Below the pieces are notes generated by a model. The model was given only the letters and a program-made list of their open reading frames with translations, made no database searches and was not told the DNA's origin. A program made the position numbers and the translations under genes. A stretch of DNA of 5,092 nt, taken from contig DJTQ01000132.1 in the NCBI GenBank assembly GCA_002439285.1, positions 1-5,092 on the forward strand. Reading direction: 5' to 3'. This DNA comes from Paenibacillaceae bacterium UBA6304. GTDB taxonomy: Bacteria > Bacillota > Bacilli > Paenibacillales > Paenibacillaceae. Within the stretch, counting starts at the first letter, position 1. Every line of letters begins with the position of its first letter. Shown here in pieces: positions 1 through 5,092 of the stretch.

Positions 1-608
1 AGAAGCGAACTTACCGCTCGTTCCGGATGGGGCATCATCCCGACTACATTGCCCTTTTTGTTGGAAATGCCGGCGATATCCTCTAGCGATCCGTTCGGAT
101 TATTCGCATAGCGGAAAATAATTTGGTCATTCGCCTTCAAATCGGCCAGTGTAGCTTCATCGCAATAATAGTTACCTTCCCCATGCGCAATTGGAATCGT
201 GATCTCTTCACCCACCGCATATTGCGTCGTAAACGGGTTGCTGTTATTCTCCACACGCAGCACCGTATCGTGACAGAGGAATTTCAGCGACATGTTGCGG
301 AGCAGCGTTCCCGGCAGCAGACCTGCTTCGGTCAGGATCTGGAATCCGTTGCAGATACCGAGAATATATTTGCCTTGCTCGGCAGCCTTCGCCACCTCCG
401 CCATCACCGGAGCAAACCGGGAAATGGCGCCGCAGCGGAGATAATCCCCATACGAGAAACCGCCGGGTACGAGAATGCAATCATAAGCGGAGAGGTCCGT
501 GGCGGTATGCCACACGTAATCTACGGACTCGCCGATCGTATCTTCCACCGCTTTGAAGCAGTCGATATCACAGTTGGAACCGGGAAATACGAGCACTGCG
601 AACTTCAT
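1..608 (-). CDS. purQ: Phosphoribosylformylglycinamidine synthase, glutaminase subunit PurQ (3' end cut off by window)
   Basis: PurQ is the glutamine amidotransferase subunit of the PurS-PurQ-PurL complex. It hydrolyses glutamine and passes ammonia to PurL, which converts FGAR to FGAM in the cytoplasm. The minus-strand frame opens with ATG at 608 and reads [16 protein letters not shown], the usual PurQ N-terminus. It stays open for 202 codons to the window edge. The class I amidotransferase triad is complete: the nucleophile Cys86 in GICNGFQ, and His194 and Glu196 in MMPHPER. The [15 protein letters not shown] segment (residues 47-61) is also typical. B. subtilis PurQ is about 227 residues, so about 25 C-terminal residues and the stop should lie left of base 1. 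The start is 3 bases past the purS stop, and its ribosome binding site lies inside purS, so translation is probably coupled. Identity is near certain; nothing looks broken. Confidence 0.97.
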   Translation of the reverse strand, partial: MKFAVLVFPGSNCDIDCFKAVEDTIGESVDYVWHTATDLSAYDCILVPGGFSYGDYLRCGAISRFAPVMAEVAKAAEQGKYILGICNGFQILTEAGLLPGTLLRNMSLKFLCHDTVLRVENNSNPFTTQYAVGEEITIPIAHGEGNYYCDEATLADLKANDQIIFRYANNPNGSLEDIAGISNKKGNVVGMMPHPERAVSSL

Positions 609-611
609 CGA

Positions 612-857
612 TTAGCCCTCCAATTCAAAGCGGTAATCTTCTACCACCGTATTTGCGAGCAGCTTTTCACACATGGCCTTGACCCGGGCTTCCGCTTCAA
701 AACGGTCACTCGTATCCAGTTCAATTTCCATATATTTACCGATCCGTACACTCTCCACTTCCCGGAAGCCCATGGAATGCAGCGCGCCTTGTACGGCGAC
801 CCCCTGCGGATCAAGTACACTTTGCTTGATGGTGACATAAACGCGAGCTTTCATCAT
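612..857 (-). CDS. purS: Phosphoribosylformylglycinamidine synthase subunit PurS
   Basis: PurS is the small structural subunit that bridges the PurQ glutaminase and the PurL synthetase in the FGAM synthase complex of Bacillota and many other bacteria. It has no catalytic residues of its own. The 81-residue product starts MMKARVYVTIKQSVLDPQG. It carries the family hallmarks SVLDPQG (residues 13-19), ALHSMGF, the VRIGKYMEIEL strand and the MCEKLLANTVVEDY segment near the C-terminus. Length fits the family (B. subtilis PurS is 84 residues). Two ATGs are adjacent (857 and 854). I chose 857 because AGGAGG lies 12 bases upstream, already a long spacing, and the second ATG would lengthen it to 15. 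A separate purS implies that the PurL encoded downstream is the short form rather than the fused PurL of enterobacteria. Confidence is very high. Confidence 0.97.
   Translation of the reverse strand: MMKARVYVTIKQSVLDPQGVAVQGALHSMGFREVESVRIGKYMEIELDTSDRFEAEARVKAMCEKLLANTVVEDYRFELEG
616..621 (-). promoter_or_regulatory. purQ ribosome binding site inside purS
   Basis: The minus strand reads GGAGGG here, 7 bases before the purQ ATG at 608. The site lies within the last codons of purS (Leu-Glu-Gly-stop), so purQ initiation probably depends on ribosomes finishing purS. It supports the start chosen for purQ. Confidence 0.8.
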
Positions 858-936
858 ATTCTTCGTGTTCCTCCTAGTGTTGGTTGGATTTGAGCGGCGC
901 TGCCGCGGATGACCTTTATCTATAATTGCAAAAAAA
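858..936 (-). other. purC-purS intercistronic spacer with a small GC hairpin
   Basis: These 79 bases separate the purC stop from the purS ATG. On the transcript strand they begin with a run of seven T (936-930) and an AT-rich stretch. A short hairpin follows at 906-894 (GCGGC, loop of 3, GCCGC), and then the purS ribosome binding site. The T-run has no convincing GC-rich stem in front of it, and the hairpin has no T-run behind it. I therefore see no intrinsic terminator and expect read-through from purC to purS. No gene or promoter is evident. Confidence 0.5.
870..875 (-). promoter_or_regulatory. purS ribosome binding site
   Basis: AGGAGG on the minus strand, a perfect Shine-Dalgarno match, 12 bases before the first purS ATG (857). 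The spacing is slightly long and argues against the second ATG at 854 as the main start. Confidence 0.75.
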
Positions 937-1851
937 TTACTGCAGTTCTTGGCCCGTCAGACGACCATAAATGGTACGGTAACGCCGGGTTGTCTCCTCC
1001 ACCACCTGCGGCGGCAGCGGAGCCGGCTGACTGTTCTTGTCCCAATCCGAACCCGCCAGATAGGCCCGAACCGGCTCTTTGTCCATACTGTCAATTTCAA
1101 TATCGAGACCATAATTATCTTTGTCCCAGAAGCGGGAGGCATCCGGCGTAAAAATTTCATCGATCAGGATTAACTTTCCGTCGATCAGGCCAAATTCCAG
1201 CTTGCAATCCGCTAAAATAATGCCGCGCTCCTCGCAATAATCGCGGGCGAAGCCGTACAGCTCTAAACTTCGACTGCGTAGCAATTCCGCCAAATCCGCG
1301 CCCACCATCTCCGACATCGCCTCGAACGAAATGTCCTCATCGTGCCCGACATCGTTCTTGGCCGCCGGAGTAAAAATCGGCTCCTCCAGCTTACTGTTCT
1401 TGCGAAGTCCTTCCGGCAGCTTGATGCCATTGATTTCGCCGCCATTTTCGTATTGCCGCCAGCCGCCGCCGGTGACATAGCCCCGAACGACGCATTCGAT
1501 GTCGATCCGCTGTGCCTTACGCGTCACCATAATCCGATTCCGGAGGATTTCTCTATGCTCCTGAGGTACGATTTCACCCAATTGCTCCACATCCGTATGG
1601 ACCACATGATTCTCAATCAAATCCTTCGTCCGCTCAAACCAGAACGCGCTTAAGCGGTTTAGCACATTGCCCTTATCGGGCACGGCCGGATCGAGCACAT
1701 AATCGAAAGCGGAAATGCGGTCGGTCACGACGATCAAGTAATGCTCTCCCAAATCGTAAAGCTCCCGGACCTTGCCCTTATACAGCAGCGGGGCGTTCAC
1801 AAGCTCTGCCGCCGTGGAAATGGCCGGTGTCGGTGTAGTAGGTGTTGACAT
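937..1851 (-). CDS. purC: Phosphoribosylaminoimidazole-succinocarboxamide synthase (SAICAR synthetase), long form
   Basis: PurC joins aspartate to CAIR using ATP, giving SAICAR. With the start at 1851 the protein has 304 residues. Visible motifs are YKGKVRELYD (24-33), TDRISAFD (43-50), GNVLN (61-65), VVRGYVTGGGW (121-131), EPIFTPAAK (157-165), the SAICAR synthetase signature LADCKLEFG (213-221) and IDEIFTPDASRFW (230-242). The VRGY-TG-W and EPIFTP-K blocks and the length match the long, yeast Ade1-like class. B. subtilis PurC is a short form of about 241 residues. The frame is open further upstream to an ATG at 1998, but 1851 is preferred: GGAGGAGG lies 9 bases upstream, and the intervening 49 codons look non-conserved and read through a perfect inverted repeat. 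The first 20 or so residues are rich in Thr, Pro and Ala and are probably a flexible tail. purC is set apart from purB by 230 bases and from purS by 79, so it is the least tightly packed gene here. Confidence 0.97.
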   Translation of the reverse strand: MSTPTTPTPAISTAAELVNAPLLYKGKVRELYDLGEHYLIVVTDRISAFDYVLDPAVPDKGNVLNRLSAFWFERTKDLIENHVVHTDVEQLGEIVPQEHREILRNRIMVTRKAQRIDIECVVRGYVTGGGWRQYENGGEINGIKLPEGLRKNSKLEEPIFTPAAKNDVGHDEDISFEAMSEMVGADLAELLRSRSLELYGFARDYCEERGIILADCKLEFGLIDGKLILIDEIFTPDASRFWDKDNYGLDIEIDSMDKEPVRAYLAGSDWDKNSQPAPLPPQVVEETTRRYRTIYGRLTGQELQ

Positions 1852-1860
1852 GTTTGCTGT

Positions 1861-1868
1861 CCTCCTCC
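1861..1868 (-). promoter_or_regulatory. purC ribosome binding site
   Basis: GGAGGAGG on the minus strand, 9 bases before the ATG at 1851. It decides the purC start in favour of 1851 over the in-frame ATG at 1998, which lies inside a 16-bp inverted repeat and has no comparable site upstream. Confidence 0.85.
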
Positions 1869-1874
1869 ATTCGG

Positions 1875-1906
1875 CTGCCGCTTTCTTCAATTCTCCAAAG
1901 CAGCAG
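1875..1906 (-). other. Predicted RNA hairpin just upstream of the purC ribosome binding site
   Basis: On the transcript strand CTGCTGCTTT (1906-1897) can pair with AAAGCGGCAG (1884-1875). This gives a 10-bp stem with one U-G wobble around a 12-base loop. On the opposite strand the wobble becomes a C-A mismatch, so the structure favours the purC mRNA. It ends 6 bases before the purC ribosome binding site, close enough to affect translation initiation. No T-run follows it, so it is not an intrinsic terminator. Function is unknown. Confidence 0.45.
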
Positions 1907-1956
1907 TCATGCTCACTATTTGCGTCCGAGATGTCATTCTTAGGTGCTGGCTCTGC

Positions 1957-2012
1957 AATAACGGTGAAAAATAACGATATTCGGTTGAATAACGGCATTT
2001 TTCACCGTTATT
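1957..2012 (-). repeat. Perfect 16-bp inverted repeat in the purB-purC spacer
   Basis: The left arm 1957-1972 (plus strand AATAACGGTGAAAAAT) is the exact reverse complement of the right arm 1997-2012, with 24 bases between. A second copy of AATAACGG at 1988-1995 can pair with the outer part of the right arm (CCGTTATT, 2005-2012), giving an alternative 8-bp hairpin with a 9-base loop. The two folds are mutually exclusive. AATAACG occurs a third time at 1970-1976. In the mRNA the long fold is not followed by a T-run, so a simple terminator is unlikely. It may be an mRNA processing or stability element, or a small palindromic repeat dispersed in the genome. One window cannot distinguish these. 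Confidence 0.65.
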
Positions 2013-2018
2013 TATTGG

Positions 2019-2043
2019 AGGGGCAGAACAACTGTCCGCCCCT
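2019..2043 (-). other. GC-rich RNA hairpin downstream of purB
   Basis: On the transcript strand AGGGGCGGA (2043-2035) pairs with TCTGCCCCT (2027-2019). The 9-bp stem contains one G-U wobble and closes a 7-base loop. On the other strand the wobble becomes an A-C mismatch, so the structure favours the operon mRNA. What follows is CCAATAAATAACGG rather than a T-run, so it is not a standard intrinsic terminator. It could protect the 3' end of a processed purE-purK-purB transcript from exonucleases; that role is inference. Confidence 0.5.
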
Positions 2044-2054
2044 ATTGATATGCT

Positions 2055-2084
2055 TAATTAGCCTTAATCTCGGCCTTAGCCTTA
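2055..2084 (-). repeat. Tandem TAAGGC units giving four in-frame stops after purB
   Basis: Starting from the purB stop, the transcript strand reads TAAGGC TAAGGC CGAGAT TAAGGC TAATTA. In the purB frame this gives TAA codons at 2084, 2078, 2066 and 2060. Three TAAGGC units lie in 24 bases, so the extra stops could come from local duplication. They would also prevent read-through into the structured spacer. Confidence 0.6.
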
Positions 2085-3383
2085 GTTCTCGGTTAAGCCC
2101 AGCTTGCGGAAAATCGTATCCACATGCTTCAAATGCCAAGCCGGATTAAAGGCGTCGTCGATTTCTTCCTTGCTCAGCACGGAGGTAATTTCCGGCGTTT
2201 CCTCGACAATGTCGCGGAACTGGCGCTGCGTCTCCCAAGCCTGCATCGCACGCGGCTGCACGGTATCGTACGCTTGTTCGCGGCTGAAACCTTTGTCGAT
2301 CAGCTTCGTCAAGAGTCGTCCAGAGAACGGCACGCCAAATGTGCGGCCCATGTTACGCTTCATATTTTCCGGGAAAACGGTCAGGTTCTTCACGATATTG
2401 CCGAAGCGGTTCAGCATGTAGTTCAGTAGCATCGTCGCATCCGGCAAAATGATGCGCTCTACCGAAGAATGCGAAATGTCGCGCTCATGCCACAATTGCA
2501 CGTCTTCATATGCCGTGACCATATGACCGCGAATGACGCGGGACAAGCCGGAGATGTTCTCGCAACCGATCGGGTTACGTTTATGCGGCATTGCGGACGA
2601 ACCCTTTTGCCCCTTCGCAAAGGCTTCTTCCACCTCGCGGAATTCGCTCTTCTGGAGCGCGCGGATTTCGGTGGCGAACTTGTCGAGCGACGTAGCGATC
2701 AGCGCCAGCGTTGCCATGTATTCGGCATGGCGGTCGCGCTGCAGCGTCTGCGTCGAGATCGGGGCCGGGCTTGTGCCAAGCTTAGCGCATACGAACTCCT
2801 CGACAAACGGGTCGATATTCGCGTACGTGCCGACCGCGCCGGAGATTTTGCCGTATTGCACATTGTCTGCCGCGCGGCGGAAACGCTCCAGATTCCGCTT
2901 CATTTCTTCGTGCCACAACGCCATTTTGAGTCCGAACGTCGTCGGCTCTGCATGAACCCCATGCGTGCGTCCCATCATAGGCGTATCTTTGTAGGCCAGC
3001 GCTTTTTCACGCAAAATTTCGATAAAGTTGACGATGTCTTTTTCCAGAATTTCGTTCGCCTGCTTCAGCAAGTAACCCAGCGCCGTATCGACCACGTCGG
3101 TCGAGGTCAGCCCGTAATGCACCCATTTGCGCTCCGCGCCCAGGCTTTCCGATACAGCTCGCGTAAACGCGATGACGTCATGGCGTGTCTCCTGCTCGAT
3201 TTCATAAATCCGGTCGATATCGAAGGATGCATTCTGACGCAGCAACGCCACGTCTTCCTTCGGAATAATGCCGAGTTCGGCCCATGCTTCGCATGCACAA
3301 ATTTCAACCTCGAGCCAGGCTTTGAACTTGTTGTCCTCGGTCCAGATGGCTCTCATTTCCGGTCTGCTGTAACGTTCGATCAT
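2082..3383 (-). CDS. purB: Adenylosuccinate lyase
   Basis: PurB is a fumarate-releasing lyase used twice in purine synthesis: SAICAR to AICAR, and adenylosuccinate to AMP. The 433-residue product (B. subtilis PurB is 431) belongs to the fumarase/aspartase superfamily and is expected to act as a cytoplasmic homotetramer. Family residues known from B. subtilis PurB fall at the same numbers: His68 in RHD, His89 in WVHYG, His141 in [10 protein letters not shown] and Glu275 in GCENISG. The superfamily signature [11 protein letters not shown] (261-271) carries the flexible-loop catalytic serine. TSTDVVDT (93-100) is also intact. The start at 3383 begins [10 protein letters not shown], the normal N-terminus, with GGAGG 11 bases upstream. 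An in-frame ATG at 3449 would add 22 non-conserved residues inside purK and is rejected. The ATG overlaps the purK stop as ATGA, so translation is probably coupled. Confidence 0.98.
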   Translation of the reverse strand: MIERYSRPEMRAIWTEDNKFKAWLEVEICACEAWAELGIIPKEDVALLRQNASFDIDRIYEIEQETRHDVIAFTRAVSESLGAERKWVHYGLTSTDVVDTALGYLLKQANEILEKDIVNFIEILREKALAYKDTPMMGRTHGVHAEPTTFGLKMALWHEEMKRNLERFRRAADNVQYGKISGAVGTYANIDPFVEEFVCAKLGTSPAPISTQTLQRDRHAEYMATLALIATSLDKFATEIRALQKSEFREVEEAFAKGQKGSSAMPHKRNPIGCENISGLSRVIRGHMVTAYEDVQLWHERDISHSSVERIILPDATMLLNYMLNRFGNIVKNLTVFPENMKRNMGRTFGVPFSGRLLTKLIDKGFSREQAYDTVQPRAMQAWETQRQFRDIVEETPEITSVLSKEEIDDAFNPAWHLKHVDTIFRKLGLTEN

Positions 3384-4687
3384 GAGTTTTGATTCCTCCA
3401 AATATTGGTTTGCTGTATAAAATCCAGTCCGTCCCGCACATCCTCGCAAAGCAGGTTGATATGTCCCATTTTGCGTTTAGGTGCCGAGCCGTTCTTTCCA
3501 TATAAGTGTACTTTCGGAACCACGCGAAATCCAGTCGGATTACTCGCAAAGCTCGCTTCGGCCGTTTCAGCCGTGTCGGCCATTTCCGTCCCTGCGGACC
3601 AACGACCGGTTATTACGGCTTCCGTCACGTCATCCAGATGCTCGCCGAGCACATTCACCATGACCACCGGCGTCCGTAGCGACGGGTCGCCCAGCGGCAG
3701 ATTGCACACCGCCCGGACATGCTGCTCAAACTGCGAGGTAGCGCAGGCTTCCATCGTGTAGTGGCCCGAATTATGCGGGCGCGGCGCCAGTTCGTTGACG
3801 TAAAGTTCTCCTCCCTCCGTCAAGAACATCTCCACCGCCAGCAGCCCTACTGCCTCCATCGACTCCGCGATCCGGGCGGCCAGCCGCTCCGCTTCCCGCA
3901 GCACCGTCTCTTCAGCCCGAGCCGGAACGATGGAGGCATGCAGAATGTTGTCCACATGAATATTCTCCGCTACCGGAAACGTCCGGATTTCGCCGCGCGG
4001 GCTGCGCGCCGCAATGACCGACAGTTCCTTCTCGAACGGAATGAACTGCTCCAGCACCAATTCCGTCCCCGCACGGCTCAATTCGGCGTAGGCCGGGCCG
4101 ATCTCATCCTCGGACCGGATCACCCACTGGCCCTTGCCGTCGTAACCGCCGGTGGCCGTTTTCAGGACGGCCGGTATCCCTAACCGGGCTACCGCCGCCC
4201 TCAAATCCTCCTCGCTGCCGATCTCGGCGTACGGCGCCACTTGGGCTCCCGCCGCTTCAACGGCGCGCTTCTCACGCAGCCGATGCTGCGTTGTATAGAG
4301 CAGTCGGCTGCCCTGCGGCACGTACGACTGCTCCTCCAGCAGCGCGGCCACCCCGGCGTCCACGTTCTCGAACTCATACGTGATAACGTCGGCTCGCGCT
4401 GCCAGCTCTTTGGCCGCTTCCTTGTCGCCGTAACCGGCTACGATCTGCCCGGCCACTTGCCCGCACGGCGATTCCGGCGTCGGATCCAGCGTGATGAAGC
4501 GGTAGCCGAGATTGCTCCCGGCGAGCGCCATCATCCGTCCGAGCTGGCCTCCGCCAAGCACGCCGATCGTCGAGCCCGGCGCAATCACCTTCACTTGTTG
4601 CGGGTTCACCACGCTCGCCCCTGGCTCCCTACCGTCAGCTCCGCCGGGCACCTGCCGTCCCTGCCGCCCTTGCTCCGCCGCGCTCAT
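3380..4687 (-). CDS. purK: N5-carboxyaminoimidazole ribonucleotide synthase (AIR carboxylase, ATPase subunit)
   Basis: PurK uses ATP and bicarbonate to convert AIR to N5-CAIR, which PurE then rearranges to CAIR. The protein is a cytoplasmic ATP-grasp enzyme. Motifs in order are [14 protein letters not shown] (40-53, N-terminal Rossmann-like domain), TYEFENV (103-109), the ATP-grasp glycine-rich loop [14 protein letters not shown] (174-187), [12 protein letters not shown] (213-224), AVEMFLT (284-290) and the metal/substrate segment [14 protein letters not shown] (298-311). At 435 residues it is longer than B. subtilis PurK (about 380). Much of the excess is a 38-residue N-terminal tail rich in Gly, Gln, Arg and Ala before the conserved domain. 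The ATG at 4687 overlaps the purE stop as ATGA and has GGAGG 4 bases upstream. A GTG at 4609 (Val27) is an alternative start giving a more usual length, but with a weaker ribosome binding site. The 3' end overlaps purB by 4 bases. Confidence 0.96.
   Translation of the reverse strand: MSAAEQGRQGRQVPGGADGREPGASVVNPQQVKVIAPGSTIGVLGGGQLGRMMALAGSNLGYRFITLDPTPESPCGQVAGQIVAGYGDKEAAKELAARADVITYEFENVDAGVAALLEEQSYVPQGSRLLYTTQHRLREKRAVEAAGAQVAPYAEIGSEEDLRAAVARLGIPAVLKTATGGYDGKGQWVIRSEDEIGPAYAELSRAGTELVLEQFIPFEKELSVIAARSPRGEIRTFPVAENIHVDNILHASIVPARAEETVLREAERLAARIAESMEAVGLLAVEMFLTEGGELYVNELAPRPHNSGHYTMEACATSQFEQHVRAVCNLPLGDPSLRTPVVMVNVLGEHLDDVTEAVITGRWSAGTEMADTAETAEASFASNPTGFRVVPKVHLYGKNGSAPKRKMGHINLLCEDVRDGLDFIQQTNIWRNQNS
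3395..3399 (-). promoter_or_regulatory. purB ribosome binding site inside purK
   Basis: GGAGG on the minus strand, 11 bases before the purB ATG at 3383 and within the last codons of purK. It supports the start at 3383 over the upstream in-frame ATG at 3449. Confidence 0.8.
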
Positions 4688-5092
4688 TGCTCCTCCGCTC
4701 CGAGCACCAGCTCGCTGCTGCTGTCCAGCACCGCATCGCGTAACCCGTCGCGGCGTTCCTGCAGCCGCCCGGCCAGTTCCGGATCGAAGGCGCCCAGCAT
4801 CTGGGCTGCGAGCAGGCCGGCGTTGGTCGCTCCTGCTTTGCCGATCGCGACAGTCGCTACCGGGATGCCGCCCGGCATCTGCACGATCGATAGCAGCGAA
4901 TCGAGGCCGTTTAACGCCGCCGATTTGACGGGCACGCCGATGACCGGCAGCACGGTTTTTGCCGCCACCATTCCCGGTAAATGCGCCGCGCCTCCGGCAC
5001 CGGCAATGATAACCTTCAACCCGCGCCGAGCCGCGTTCTCAGCGAATTCAAACATAAGGTCCGGCGTACGGTGAGCCGATACTACTTGCTTC
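4684..5092 (-). CDS. purE: N5-carboxyaminoimidazole ribonucleotide mutase PurE (5' end cut off by window)
   Basis: PurE moves the carboxylate of N5-CAIR to carbon to give CAIR, directly downstream of PurK. The frame enters from the right edge and 135 residues are visible. They begin [16 protein letters not shown], which aligns with about residue 34 of B. subtilis PurE (162 residues), so roughly 33 N-terminal residues, including the GSxSD phosphate-binding motif, lie outside. Visible motifs are [17 protein letters not shown] with the active-site His, LPVIGVPV, and the [26 protein letters not shown] region. These are characteristic of class I (bacterial) PurE, which agrees with the adjacent purK. 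The internal ATG at 5055 is not the true start, because conserved sequence continues upstream of it. The stop overlaps the purK ATG. purE is the first gene of the operon in B. subtilis, so the promoter and any PurR boxes or purine riboswitch would lie beyond the right edge. Confidence 0.97.
   Translation of the reverse strand, partial: KQVVSAHRTPDLMFEFAENAARRGLKVIIAGAGGAAHLPGMVAAKTVLPVIGVPVKSAALNGLDSLLSIVQMPGGIPVATVAIGKAGATNAGLLAAQMLGAFDPELAGRLQERRDGLRDAVLDSSSELVLGAEEQ
4692..4696 (-). promoter_or_regulatory. purK ribosome binding site inside purE
   Basis: GGAGG on the minus strand, 4 bases before the ATG at 4687 and within the last purE codons. The spacing is rather short, but together with the ATGA overlap it favours 4687 as the purK start. 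Confidence 0.65.

Noticed and set aside
123..893. Plus-strand open frame of 256 codons opposite purQ and purS
   Set aside because: It spans the purS-purQ junction in antisense and shows no motif; both minus-strand genes are strongly supported.
924..960. Possible terminator at the T-run after purC
   Set aside because: The T7 run at 936-930 has no GC-rich stem in front of it, only the short palindrome ACTGCAGT, and purS and purQ continue the same operon.
1844..1849. TTGACA on the plus strand, resembling a -35 element
   Set aside because: No -10-like sequence follows at 16-18 bases, and a transcript from it would run antisense to the operon with no gene to serve.
1970..1995. PurR box-like CCGAA on the minus strand in the purB-purC spacer
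   Set aside because: Only one weak half-like match with mismatches in the flanking positions and no paired second box; it falls in the loop of the inverted repeat.
1852..1998. N-terminal extension of purC to the ATG at 1998
   Set aside because: The added 49 residues match nothing in the family, the ATG lies in the inverted repeat, and a strong ribosome binding site serves the ATG at 1851.
1852..2081. Purine, PRPP or T-box type leader in the purB-purC spacer
   Set aside because: I could not find the conserved cores of these RNAs. A purine-responsive leader would be expected upstream of purE, outside the window.
2469..3392. Long plus-strand open frame of 307 codons opposite purB
   Set aside because: It is antisense to a clearly conserved purB, its translation shows no recognisable family motif, and long antisense frames are expected opposite GC-rich coding sequence.
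3384..3449. N-terminal extension of purB to the ATG at 3449
   Set aside because: It would overlap purK by 70 bases and adds 22 non-conserved residues before the normal [10 protein letters not shown] start.
4241..5074. Plus-strand open frame of 277 codons opposite purK and purE
   Set aside because: Antisense to two conserved genes. The product is Arg/Pro/Ser-rich low-complexity sequence typical of a shadow frame.

Overview
The window is a stretch of a de novo purine biosynthesis operon. All six recognisable genes lie on the minus strand, so transcription runs from high to low coordinates: purE (5' end outside the window), purK, purB, purC, purS, purQ (3' end outside the window). This E-K-B-C-S-Q order, with a separate small PurS and a class I PurE/PurK pair, is the arrangement of the Bacillus subtilis purEKBCSQLFMNHD operon. 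It points to a Bacillota member. The fairly GC-rich coding sequence, strong GGAGG-type ribosome binding sites and the long form of PurC suggest a Paenibacillus-like bacterium; that genus-level guess is inference.

Layout. At 5092-4684 is purE without roughly its first 33 codons. Its stop overlaps the purK start as ATGA, and the purK stop overlaps the purB start in the same way, so purE-purK-purB form one tightly coupled block. A 230-base spacer (1852-2081) separates purB from purC. It holds tandem in-frame stop codons, three successive predicted RNA hairpins (one a perfect 16-bp inverted repeat) and the purC ribosome binding site. A 79-base spacer separates purC from purS, and purS and purQ are 3 bases apart. 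purQ runs off the left edge about 25 codons before its expected end; purL would be expected next.

Together the genes cover the middle of the pathway. PurS and PurQ (with PurL outside the window) convert FGAR to FGAM. PurK and PurE carboxylate AIR to CAIR via N5-CAIR. PurC adds aspartate to give SAICAR. PurB releases fumarate to give AICAR, and also acts later in AMP synthesis.

This is an ordinary housekeeping region. I found no mobile element, CRISPR array, tRNA or rRNA, and no evidence of a new system. The points most worth a second look are the structured purB-purC spacer, the yeast Ade1-like long PurC inside a B. subtilis-type operon, and the unusual N-terminal tail of PurK.
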